NCBI GenBank assembly: GCA_036172665.1
Contig: CM069871.1
Coordinates: forward strand, 61,254,713-61,318,712
Source of the DNA: Prosopocoilus inquinatus
Taxonomy: Eukaryota > Arthropoda > Insecta > Coleoptera > Lucanidae
DNA length: 64,000 nucleotides
Reading direction: 5' to 3'
Every line of letters starts with the position of its first letter. Within the stretch, counting starts at the first letter, position 1. Positions 10,428-21,300 of this stretch are shown one piece after another. The notes under the pieces were generated by a model, which had not been told where the DNA came from, made no database searches, and saw only the letters and a list, made by a program, of their open reading frames with translations. Both the position numbers and the translations under genes were made by a program.

Positions 10428-12707
10428 ACGACTAATGTCGTCAACTTCAAAAGTTCGTAGATAGGTGGCGCGTGCAGTCCACATCGCCTCTAATGTGGCT
10501 TAATTCGTTTCGTCTAATTGCTTGCCACTCCCCCTTCGAATATGTGAAATGGATTTGTCGAAGCGTCGGAGTAATAGGGTAAGTCATAGGAATGCGGTCC
10601 CAGCCTAAACCTTGAAGAAGTGGATTGACGGCGATCATATCTTCAACCACCACAACTTCACACAAAACATGCCCCCGTAAAACAACGAATCTGTCGCCGA
10701 AAGAAAGACAGACGTACTGTTGTAATGGCCGAACAGACATACCTGCTATTTTTTTAAACTAAGCAGTTCGTTGACTTGAGGTGAGGAAATAGTACTCCAA
10801 TAAGACACACCGAGTTGAATGCATATCTACCAGATAATCTGTTTATTTGAATTTTGCAATCACAGATATACGAAATAACGAAGGCACAAGTGAACTCAAC
10901 AGCGTTGCACAGAGCAGAGAACACAATGGCATCGAATCATCCTCCAGCGCGCGAGAAATGTCAACCAACCGTCAGAGATGGCGTCATTTCCGGCAGACAT
11001 TGCCAAATCCACAAACGAACCAATGCGTAAACATTTTTGCCAAAACGTTTCTGGCAAATCAAACTGCAACAACCCATGCGACCTTTACAAAGCAAAAAGT
11101 TTTTTTTTTATGTACGATCGTCATTTGTGTTTCTTATTTTATCTCGCGATTTTAATCTTTCATTTCAAAGTTTCTGGATTGTTTGCTAATTGTAAAAAAT
11201 TCAAAAATTAAATAATTGTAATTTCTTTAGGTATTTCTCGATTTCTCGATCAATAATAAAGTGTTTCTTTGTTTCGTTGGGGACTTGATTCCCCCTTTTC
11301 AATTTTTTTATTTGTTAAATATTCATCATTAATTACTTTTTGAGAGAAATTGTAAGGCTACAGTTTTTAGGTTTCATTATGCAGGGATATTTTTTATTTA
11401 TTAAATAGAAGAAAAAAATGGTTTTGAGAGTATGTAATAAGCCGAAAACCTGTGTTAGAAAATAACTTTTCTTTATACGCAAAATAGATTTTTGTTTCAA
11501 CTCACAACGCCCGAAACAGAGAATTTAAATTAAATTGAAAATTTTTCAAATAAAATAAACTTCAGCGAGGAACGTGGCGCACAGTTAGGTCCAGATGTAT
11601 CATTTGAGAGTCCCAGAAGATCGACTTCTTGTACGCTCCCGCACTACTTAAGCATTATTGCCTCCCAGATTGCTGCGTAAGTGGGGAATATCAGATGTTG
11701 CATTTGCCATGCAAAAAACATCCTTAATTGAGTGCATAAATTTCGGGTAATATCGCAGTTTCCGTACGCTCGATCTCATTGTTCTCTGTAAAAAGTCGTG
11801 CCGTATGAAAAAAAAAAAAAATTAAAGAAATGCTCGGTCTTGCTACTTGATCCTGACCTTGTACGCGTTATTACTCGCTCTAATATTATTTAATTGCAAC
11901 ATAACTTTTATTAAAAATATTGCGTCTCTGCGTACTGAATATCCGAACCTTTACACCTCGTCCAAAAATCGAAAAACGAGTATTTTATACCAAAATTATA
12001 CATACGATTTTGATGATGAAATCTTATACTAAATGATACGACTGTAATCGTCCGATTGACAACAATGTCCAGAATAGTCTTCTTCGATTAATATTTCTTA
12101 CTTTAAAACAGGACTACGTCCAAAAGAATTAAATACATAAATATTTTACATTGTGTACATAAGATTTATAAAAGTAATTCTTGAAAGAAGTTTAAATTAT
12201 TTTATCTTTAGCAAGCCTGTTAAGGATAGACTTATTCACGTACCTAATCCTAACAATAAACAATATACTATTGTTCACATATTGTATACTTACAGATAAT
12301 TATTACACAGCGTACATTAATCATTATTTTTTGTAATAAGTATGTCGCATCTTTGTATGTATTTATTAATAGTTAAGAGCTATTCTGATAGTCTTTTTCG
12401 TACAATTGAAGTTACGCCATTGAAGCTAAATCAATATTATTATAATATATTATTATTATTTAATGAATACCTTTTATTCAACAAATGCCGTTATCAGGAA
12501 ATTCCCTGCAAAGTAAGTAACACACGAGCGACTTAAACATAAACGTTATTATTTATGTATTGTATTTATTTGAATACGACGATTTCTATTGCTTTCTCTA
12601 TACTGAACCTTTCATGTAAAACAATTTTAATTGTGGAAAGCGGAAAATCCTCTACGGCACATTAATGGGTTATAAACAACCTCCGGAAAGATATATTTTA
12701 ATGCCTA
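10428..12707. other. Intergenic stretch with an unassigned open frame and a T-rich patch
   Basis: A - strand open frame of 97 codons (10740-10447) lies in a slightly GC-richer patch, but I recognise no domain and cannot call it a gene. Around 11090-11300 the + strand is T-rich and carries gatcgtcatttgt, the inverted form of a motif found in the A-rich arrays at 13.1-14.2 and 25.2-26.0 kb. The rest is AT-rich with no recognised feature. Confidence 0.4.
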
Positions 12708-13021
12708 ATGTCTACCAGAGGCGGTCTTATTAGTTGCCGGGCACCAGGCGAGAAATTTTTGCGGGCCCCTTGTAGGGTAGGGAAAAAAGTTTGTCTTCTT
12801 TGCATTATAAAGAGCTGAGAAAATACTAACTAAATAAATTTAAATAGAAAAAATAATTTCAGGTGATAAGGTATTTGAATTTTTAAAATATGTCGTTATT
12901 TGAAAGCGTAACTACGGAAACAAAGGAGTAAAAAAAACTGTGAAATAAAAAGGAAACTATAAAATAAATATATACTCCTATAAAAAAAATAATTGATAAT
13001 CATAGTAAAAAAATATCAACA

Positions 13022-13140
13022 TTTTTGTTGCAAATCGTTTTTGATTGCAGTGAAAACTTCGAACAGCCTCTGTATAGCTGTTTCAGCCCTATTTGGGGCT
13101 TCTTCAGGTCAAAAGTGATGTCGCGGTTTTTACCTAAAAA
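13022..13140 (-). repeat. Hammerhead-associated repeat, copy 1 (decayed)
   Basis: Read on the - strand, it carries CTGAAGA (13107-13101), a stem-loop AGCCCCAAATAGGGCT (13100-13085), GAAA, then CAGCTATA and CAGAGG (13072-13067). These are hammerhead core boxes, followed by the shared block CACTGCAATCAAAAACGATT. The upstream strand of helix I is missing and helix III has a mismatch, so it is a relic. Related copies lie at about 36019-36195, 57963-58200 and 59335-59450. Confidence 0.6.
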
Positions 13141-14240
13141 AATATCGTAAAATCTAAAACCAAAAAAGACGATCGTTGTTAAAGATAAGACGAAAATATT
13201 TTTTTTTTGTAAAACTAATAATAAGTCAAATCGACATAAGTAAAAAACACCACCAAATCTAATAAAACAAAGACGATCGCGGTTAAAGATAGAACGAAAA
13301 TATTTTATTTTTATTTTTTTTTGTAAAACTAATAATAAGTCAAATAATAATCAAAAATTTAATTTGTAAATATTGAAGATTAAAATGTAAATTCAAATTG
13401 AGTAAATGAAAAAAAGTCCATCAATTGATAATTAAAAAATAAAAAATCGTATCAAATAAAGTCAAACAAAGAAAATAGAAACAAAAAAGAAATGATGACA
13501 GACGAAAATAAAAATTGTGCAAAAAAGCATTTAGTCGTTAAATGTTAAAGAAAAAATATAACAAAAAAATCAAATCAAATCGCATAAAAGAGAAAATAAA
13601 AATGGCGATCGATCGAAGGGATTAAAATGTAAAATAAATCAAGTCGAGTAAATAAAAAAACAAAAGACGATCAATTGATAAATTAAAGAATAAAAATTTA
13701 TTTAATGAGAGATAAACGGATAGTTAAAAAATAAAATAAAGTTACGTGAAATGGAATAAATGAAAAACAAAGGCCGATTAATGAATTATACAGCGTGAAA
13801 GCTACCTAGCGGATAAATTCAATATTTTGAAGTTGGGGGGGGGGGGGGGCGGTTACCACCATATAAAAATAAATAAATAAAATTAACACTCCCCCCGCTT
13901 TTTGCAATTTTACAAACACTTTAGAATATTAAAAATAGTTTCTGGACAGGGCAAAAAATTAGACGTAATTGACGGGTCCGAACGACTTTTGAAAAATTGT
14001 TCGCCTGTTAAAAATTGAACGAAACGAAGTCGAATAAGGACTTAAAAAAGCAAAACAAAACACGAGATCAGTGATCGAAAATGAGACGAAAGTAAATATT
14101 CTATAACACTTGCAGTTAGTCAAATCGAATTAAGAGCACTTAAAAAAAATTCAAAAACGAATCAAAATGATAATTCAAATAAAATAAAATAAAGTCAAAT
14201 TGAAGCAGGTAAAGGCAAAGTACGATCGCGATACACGTAC
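13140..14240. repeat. A-rich degenerate array with GACGATCG-type units
   Basis: Strongly purine-biased on the + strand with many short variants of aaacaaaagacgatcg and aaataaagtcaaatcg, irregularly spaced. No open frame. It is the same kind of sequence as 25250-26060 in the LRR intron. Confidence 0.6.
13835..13849 (+). repeat. G15 homopolymer
   Basis: Fifteen consecutive G in an otherwise very A-rich context, directly followed by cggttaccacc. Homopolymer length may be an assembly approximation. Confidence 0.9.
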
Positions 14241-15218
14241 CCCCAGTTTCGCAAAAATTATTTAATCACTGATTAATTTAACAGCGTGATTAAAGTCTGT
14301 GATTGGTTAAGTGAAACAATATAACTGGTTGTTTCAAATCTATTATTAACTTCGTCCAATGACGTTCCTTAATCAGAGAATTAAATTAATCGCTGATTAA
14401 GAATTTTTTTGTGAAACTCACCAGTACTGTTTTAAAACCGACCCACCGAGCGTCAGACGCCGCCAACGTCACCCCTGGACTGAAATCGCCGTCAATAGAT
14501 GGCTTCTCATGACAATGTTAATGAAGGTTGGAAAAACTGATATTGCATCTAGCAGGTTGCCTCGTTCCCATTTAATATGCAATTTGAAATTTCCTCATCG
14601 CAAAAGTGACTCATGACGTCACACGAACCTTTTATCCGTCACAGTGAAGTAAATAGGGTGAGTTTTAATCTGTTTCCTAAAGTTTCATCTAATTCTCTAA
14701 AAATGGGATCAATTCTATGGTCCCATTGACCAAATAACGCAAAAATCTCATTAATATGGAATTTATCACATGACGTGACTTAACGAGATAAGCACCCTCT
14801 GTCCCCTTCGTTGATCAAGGCAACCTTCTAATACAGTGTCCAGCTCTACCAACCTTGAATGTTAATATAAGTTGAAAAGGGATTCACCAATATTAACCAA
14901 CCTATTAGGTTATCGAATTATAATATCGAGAGTTTAAAAACTTAAACTAAATATAAACTGCTATAATCTTACTTTAAAAGCAGATTTAAAAGTAGATTAT
15001 GCGATTTAAAACTTAAATTCCAAGGAGTGGCGAAAAATTATTGCAGACCGTAAAATCCAGTCCTCATACAACAGATGTTATTAATGGAATAAGAACTGGT
15101 CGAAAATGTTGTTTCTGTAAAAGTACGATTTGTTAAGAGAGTATTAAGGACATCTATTTTTTATATGCATTTTTTGTTTATAAGTTTTTCATTTTATTCG
15201 TAAATATTTTCGTATTTA

Positions 15219-16235
15219 CAGGGTGTAACTTTAATGATGGCTCAAACTTTAAGAGTCAGTTCATCAAACCGAACTATGAAAATAAATTTATATAAACATA
15301 GGTCCACAAACGCATTGTTTCCGAGATATACAGTGCTTTTTTTTTAACTGTGGCCATAGGGATTTACATGGGGAAAATTTTGTCTCGTGTTAACTTTTGT
15401 TCTGCCAAAGACTTTGGGCTAATTTCTGTTTTTAATAATCGATTATACAATTTATTATAAAATATACACTACCAGAATAACAGGTGTGTCATTAACCTAA
15501 TTATTTTACGATTAAAAGTTGAAACTATTAAAGAACAAATCAATCGAGTAGATCAACGTTAAAAATTAATTTATCATTTTGCTGTTCACATTATGACATC
15601 AGAACACAAAAGTCTGTTTACATCGTTGAAGAAAGAGTCGAAATTGTTTCGTTTTCGTTAATTTTAGAACTGTGCAATTTAAATAAACGCCATTTTTTTT
15701 AGTAATTTTAAATGAATATATCCGTTCACAAAACTGTCGTGACGTTTTCAGTTTAGGCAGCGCTGACGTTAATTACATTTTGACTTTGGCCTACTCGGTT
15801 AATATTTATTACACCTCTTAATTTGAGCTTTTAGTGTTAAAATATGAAACTAACAAAGCACAAACTTTTCTGCTAATGTGTAGTTTGTAATAAATTGTGC
15901 AATCGATTATTAAAAACTGAAATTTGACTAAAATCTTTGGCAGAACAAAAGTTAACACGAGGCAAAGTTTTCCCCATGTAAATCCCTATGGCCACAGTTA
16001 AAAAAAAGCACTGTATAACAAAACCATCGTAGGCAGTCACGGTTTCAAATTTAAAATCTCAACTTTCTCGAACAACTTTCCCAAATAACATTTCTGCGTA
16101 TCTTGAAAAATAAAGGTACTTTATTCTTACGTCAAACCATGCGCTTGCTGACGTATGTTTATATGAACTTATTTTCATGAATCAACGTGAGGAACTAGCC
16201 CATGACGTTGGCTCCCTCATGAAAGTTACACCATG
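15219..16235. mobile_element. TA-flanked foldback element with CAGGGTGTAACTTT ends
   Basis: The left end is CAGGGTGTAACTTTAATGA after TA (15217-15218); the right end, reversed, is CATGGTGTAACTTTCATGA with TA at 16236-16237. Inner inverted arms match well: 15338-15445 against about 15885-16015, both containing gccatagggatttacatgg or its complement. There is no coding capacity. It sits inside the 12716-16356 hAT. Confidence 0.7.
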
Positions 16236-16568
16236 TATAGTATGATCGTATTTAAACAAATAATCTTCATTCTGACTGAACTATCGTTGCGTATATTGTA
16301 AATGGCACGGGGCCCTGGGCGATTGTCCGATTCGCCCGCCCCTAACTCCGCCACTGATGTCTACTATCCACATGTGGCTCGTAGTGTTAGCGTCTTGCAA
16401 AGAACTTGTAAAACCGCAGTATTTAACTCGCTATACAGATTACTGTTACAGCCGTGATGCGCAAAAAGATCTATTTTTTAGCATCAGCACGCCACCTTGC
16501 GTCATAGAACATGACCGAAGACTACTCAATCATTCTAGTGTGTGTTAGCAACAAAGGGCTCTGCTGTA

Positions 16569-17858
16569 CGAGGGTCGATCAATAAGTACCCGTGTTAGGA
16601 ATGAAGACGCAAGTTTTTCACAATTTTTATTTTTTATTTTTCAACGTAATCTCCTTTTAGTTCGACACACTTTTCCCAACGTTTCTGCCATTTCTTTAAC
16701 CCCTCCAAAAAATACGATTTCTCAAACTCTTCAAAATACGCTTCTGTCTCGACGATAACCTCCTCGTTTGAGCTAAACCTTTTCCCCTCGAGCCATGTTT
16801 TCATGTTGGGGAACAGAAAGAAGTCGCAAGGAGTCAGGTCGGGCGAGTAGGGTGGGTGCGGCAACAATTCGTAACGCAGTTGGTGCAATTTGGCCGCGAC
16901 AATTCCGGATGAATGTGCTGGTGCATTATCATGGTGAAAGAGCACCTTTTTCTTAGCCAAATGGGGCCGTGTCTCCTTCAATTTGTTATCGAATCGGTCC
17001 AATAATTCACTGTAGTACTGCCCCGTGATCGTTCTTCCTTTCTCCAGAAAGTCCATGAGGATTACTCCCATCGAATCCCAAAAAATCGTGGCCATGACCT
17101 TTCCGGCTGATGGGACCGACTTTGCCTTCTTCGGGGCAGATTCACCAGGAAAAATCCATTGTTTTGATTGTCGCTTGGTCTCTGGCGTATAATAATGTAT
17201 CCAGGTTTCATCAACGGTGACGACTCGACGCAAAAACTCCTGCGAATTTCGCTTAAAGAGGTCCAAACACTGCTTCGGCATTGACAGCCGTATCCGCTTG
17301 TTGTCCACCGTCAGCAATCGCGGCACCCATCGGGCCGACACCTTTTTCACAGTTAGCTTATCATGTAAGATATTGATTGCCGTTCCGTACGACACCCCTA
17401 CGGCCTCTGCTACTTCGCGCACTTTAGTTCGGCGATCAGCAAGAATCATATCGTGGACCTTTTCAACAATTTCCTCGGTAACCACGTCTGCCGGGCGACC
17501 TGGCCGCTCCTCATCAAAAACAGACGTACGACCACGTTTAAATGCGTTAAACCAATATCTCACGGTTGTCATAGATGGTGAAGGGTCCCCATAGATAGCA
17601 TCCAACTTCACTTTTATTTCTTCGCATGTTTTTCCATCCAAAAATAAAAAGCGAATAACGGATCGATATTGCTCTTTTTCCATTTTATCGAGAAACACGA
17701 AACACGTTTGATAAAACTGGCTGCCAAATGGAAACTAACCTATAGATTATTTATTTAGTATGGCAACGTTTGACAGATGGCAGTATTCGACGGTAATGCC
17801 AACTTCCCTCAGCAGCGCCACCTGTCTTCAAACACGGGTACTTATTGATCGACCCTCG
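16569..17858 (-). mobile_element. Intact mariner-family transposon with perfect 28-bp inverted ends
   Basis: The outer 28 bases at each end are perfect inverted repeats, beginning CGAGGGTCGATCAATAAGTA. They are flanked by TA (16567-16568 and 17859-17860), the mariner target duplication. Total length is 1290 bp, normal for mariner. It encodes one uninterrupted transposase on the - strand. Intact ends plus an intact frame suggest recent movement and perhaps an autonomous copy. Confidence 0.95.
16634..17698 (-). CDS. Mariner transposase (DD34D), intact
   Basis: A cut-and-paste transposase that binds its element's inverted ends and integrates at TA. The 354-aa frame is uninterrupted. The N-terminal half holds two helix-turn-helix domains (residues about 6-110) with GRTSVFDEERPGRP between them, and the WVPR motif follows. 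Catalytic acids are D in VTVDETW, D in HHDNAPAH, and D in YSPDLTPCDFF; 34 residues separate the second and third, the mariner signature. The first Met (MFLDK) is five codons upstream of a second Met (MEKEQ, 17683), which aligns better with usual mariner N termini and may be the real start. It is bounded by 65-bp and 160-bp flanks including the inverted ends. Nothing in the sequence indicates inactivation. Confidence 0.95.
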   Translation of the reverse strand: MFLDKMEKEQYRSVIRFLFLDGKTCEEIKVKLDAIYGDPSPSMTTVRYWFNAFKRGRTSVFDEERPGRPADVVTEEIVEKVHDMILADRRTKVREVAEAVGVSYGTAINILHDKLTVKKVSARWVPRLLTVDNKRIRLSMPKQCLDLFKRNSQEFLRRVVTVDETWIHYYTPETKRQSKQWIFPGESAPKKAKSVPSAGKVMATIFWDSMGVILMDFLEKGRTITGQYYSELLDRFDNKLKETRPHLAKKKVLFHHDNAPAHSSGIVAAKLHQLRYELLPHPPYSPDLTPCDFFLFPNMKTWLEGKRFSSNEEVIVETEAYFEEFEKSYFLEGLKKWQKRWEKCVELKGDYVEK

Positions 17859-18060
17859 TATAAGCCGTACGATTCGCCAGGAGTAGTAAGTTATGAAGTT
17901 AGCGAGCGAAGGATTCGTAACTCGAATAAATAGAAAGTACATTTTGTAAAAGTGTTATTTGCTATACAAGCTCATTACCATTGTGTGGTTAATTGTGTAA
18001 AGTGACAGATTGTAAAAATTTAACGACTATAATTTATGAACACCAAATTCGTAATATTAC

Positions 18061-18385
18061 TGTGCACATCTACCACTCAGTTTTCTTCTAAAAAATTGTT
18101 AAATTCGTCTCCTCCTGAATTCCAGGCGTGATGTTGGTTGCGATTTCGCGGAAGCTCTCCGAGCAGCGCTTAATTATATGAGTCATCCTCTAAACAAACT
18201 CGTCGCTGAAAGCGATGAATCACGTATGGCAATTTTCATACATCACGGACGCTCGTTACAGTATTAGTAGGATTAGGAACTAGTGACGCTCGGCTTCTTT
18301 AATAATAAAAAAAAAAACATCTGAAACCGGGCTTTGGTCATAACTAAGCAAGCACCTTACATTGTTTTATGTCTTTGTTTTCAGA
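18061..18385. other. Upstream region of the LRR gene
   Basis: The sequence ctttgttttcag ends at 18384, one base before the ATG context of the LRR gene. It is a good splice acceptor, so a noncoding 5' exon probably lies upstream. I cannot place that exon or a promoter. A GC-richer patch around 18120-18200 is a candidate for it. Confidence 0.4.
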
Positions 18386-21300
18386 ATGAGGTGGTGGATT
18401 TCACTCTCGAATTTGCTCTGCCTGATAATATCAGCAGCGCAAAGCTCGGAAATATTTCGACCCTGCTCGGAAATATCCAGGGAGCTACGATTTCCCTGCC
18501 GATGTTCCCTGGGGCCCATAGAAGCTGCCCTCGAGGGAAACCCCGCCATAAGCGTCAACTGCGATCGAGTGGTATTCGCCGGAGATTTCCCTTCTTTCCC
18601 CTACGCGGCTCCCATCGTATCCTTCAGTCAGAGATGGGCAGGCCATCAGGCTTTGCCCACCCAGGTGAGAACTTCCGTTCGCGCAAGCCTCATCCAATAA
18701 ACGCGATTTTTTTTTTGTTATTTCAGATATTCACTTCCTCTGACCTTCCCTTGCGCAGCATAGACTTCTCGGGTAATTCCCTGCGAAGACTCACGGAAAG
18801 GCTTCTGCAAGGTCTTCAGGCGACACTGGTCGAGCTTCGCCTGGCCGATAATTTGCTGGGCGACACCCTCAATCCAATCTTTTCCAGCAGCGAATTCCAC
18901 GGATTGAGGCATCTCCAAGTGATCGACTTGAGCGGGAATGAGATTAAAGCCATCGAGGAGGGTATTTTCGAAGGCTGTGAGAATCTTCAGGTAAATAAAA
19001 AAAAAATAAAAGACGAAGGAGCGCCAGCTTCAACTTACCGTTTAATTCTTCCGTGCAGGAACTTTATCTTGAGAGGAACAGTTTGTATTCTGTGCCTGGA
19101 ACGTCGCTGAACGGACCGAGAAATTTGAAAATACTATCGTTGAGAAACAACAGGATTGGTGAGTATTTACACACAAGTGCTGGGATAGCTGCGTTATACA
19201 CAAACATACATTAAATACATAACATAATTAAAATAATGTGTTTGGCGGAGATCATAAGGGTTTCTAGCACGTAGATGTCAATTCCCAAAGCACGGAGTGA
19301 AGAAAGTATTTGTTCCTCCAGACCCGGCATTTCCGACTCTTAAGCCGATAATAATATTATAATACGCTTTTGAGCTAGCACTCGCCGGCCGGCGGTGTTA
19401 AATCAAACTAAATTCTTAAGCCACGTGCTCATTGTTTCAATAAAATTCAAGGTTGCTATTAAAATAAATTAGCACTGACTATGTACCTGTAAGTTGCAAG
19501 ATTATGAGAGAGGAAGTTAACTTACATTTACTATTCAGTGGTATGGGTAGGGCCAAAGAAAGCGCTAAACAATTCATAAGATAAAGAAAAGAAACACCAG
19601 TTACTACACACGCCAGTTTATTAATTAACGCAGCAAAATGATTTAATTTATGATGAGTACACTGCGGAAGTTTAGGCACTAAAAAGCTCAATTTTAGGCG
19701 CCTAAAAAAGGCTCATATATGTGCACAATAGGCACAAATAAAGTATAAATAGTCTCCAAAATATTTGTGCTGGGTGTATCCGAAATACATGTGTTAATTT
19801 TAAACCATAAAAGAACTCGCCAAGCTGAACAATTTTACTTTATGGCATTTTGAAAATATCATCAATTTTTTCGTAATTTTTTACCCCTATTTTTGAGCAA
19901 ACGAATCGTTTGGTGTTTGAACTGAACCATCTATCGAAAAACCATGGCAACCATGGCGGATACAATTATTATGTATAATGTGTCAAAACAATTGTCATTT
20001 TTATAAACGCACACAACTTTTCTAAACAAGAAATAAGAGATACTCTCATGGTGTATCGCAGAGCTTGTGGAAATGCTGAATAGAAGCACGAAGACTGCGA
20101 TTCGTTTTCCAATCGTATTTTACCCAACAGGCATACATTTCAATTCCCTGACCAAATTCCCCAGGATCATGGTTCATTTGAACTTCTAGCCCAAGACCTT
20201 GGCCGACCCCGTACTGAATGTCGAAGAAAACATTTAGAATACTGTAACTGTTGCTGGTACAATTATCCGAAGATGTGCACTTCAGCAAGGTGTATCGCAT
20301 TTGACAGTTTGGAAAATTTTTAGAGTGCAATAGTTATGTGCAATTACAATTTTCTTTCGCTGTGTTTAAGGATTATGGAAACCTATAATACAGAACAATT
20401 ATTTGTCTTCAACAAGTTATAAACACAATTTCTGTTCAAATTTAATAAACTTGACATTACAACAATTGACTTTTTTATGTGACCTTTTTCGTTTCTATGA
20501 CAACAGAATTTTCCGGTCTTAACCAGAGGCGGGTACAGATTTTAATATGTAATACGTTTCAATTTAGAAAGCTTTAAATAAAAAAAGTCAAATAGAAAAA
20601 TATTTCATTTAGTTAACTGCACTCCGTGTTTATATTAACACATGTATTTCTGATACACCCAGTATATCAGAATTCATCGCAATGAAAAAATCAAGTAAAT
20701 TACAAAGATACTTTGGGTGAAATGCAGATTACAGGGAAGTCCTTTTTTTGTATTAAATAAGATTTTTTGATCATTTTCCGAAATGAAATGAATTTCTAGA
20801 CCAAAATTTTGGCGCGGAAACTGATATTTACACAGTTATAAGCTTATTTAATTTTGTTATAACAATAAAACACAGTTACGACATGTTTTAGTTTTTTTTG
20901 CAGTTTCTGGCATTTTAATAACTGAAATTTGCTGCTTGGGAATATCTAAGCTGATTTTCTTACAATTTTCAAACAAGTTTTCATCATTTACTTGACGAAT
21001 TTCTTCTTATTGCAATTGTCACTTTTGATGTTTAAGTAATTTTTACTTACTTTGCCGGATACTTGTAATGTTTCTTGTGGTTAGGTATATTTTTATTTAC
21101 AGTGCAATTCTTCGTTTATCTTCTACAACGCATTCTGCATTTATCTTGTTCTGTTAATACTTCTTTTTTTCGTAAACGAAGTTGACTGTTGTCCGATGAA
21201 AATTGTAACTAAAAAGTTTTTAATCTTAAATCGAACAGAATTATAAATGGTAAAGCACTCAACGTTTCACTATTCTTTTGCTTAAGAGTTTGAATCTCGT

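Larger units (their letters stand above)
12716..16356. mobile_element. Large non-autonomous hAT element with perfect 8-bp target duplication
   Basis: The left end starts CAGAGGCGG and the right end, reverse-complemented, starts CAGTGGCGG, a common hAT terminus. GC-rich subterminal blocks follow on both sides (gccgggcaccaggcgag at left). The octamer atgtctac is repeated exactly at 12708-12715 and 16357-16364. The 3.6-kb interior has no transposase. It holds a hammerhead-related repeat (13022-13140), an A-rich array, a G15 tract and a TA-flanked foldback (15219-16235), so it has served as a landing site for later insertions. Confidence 0.8.
16444..18056 (+). mobile_element. Solo LTR (copy 2), split by a mariner
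   Basis: The LTR starts TGTTAC at 16444, is interrupted at 16569-17858 by a mariner, and ends around 18055 with gtaata (copy 1 ends gtaaca). The left part aligns with 5476-5590 and the right part with about 5630-5813. The sequence ttac directly flanks both ends (16440-16443 and 18057-18060), a likely 4-bp target duplication. Removing the mariner leaves about 320 bp, close to the 338 bp of copy 1. Confidence 0.65.

Noticed and set aside
16357..16548. 63-aa open frame
   Set aside because: It starts in the hAT target duplication and runs into the solo LTR; no coding signature.
17217..17594. 125-aa + strand open frame
   Set aside because: Antisense to the intact mariner transposase.
18334..19110. 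258-aa + strand open frame across the first LRR exons
   Set aside because: It reads exon 1 in the wrong frame and through introns. The signal-peptide frame from ATG 18386, spliced at 18664, 18727 and 18990, gives a consistent LRR protein.
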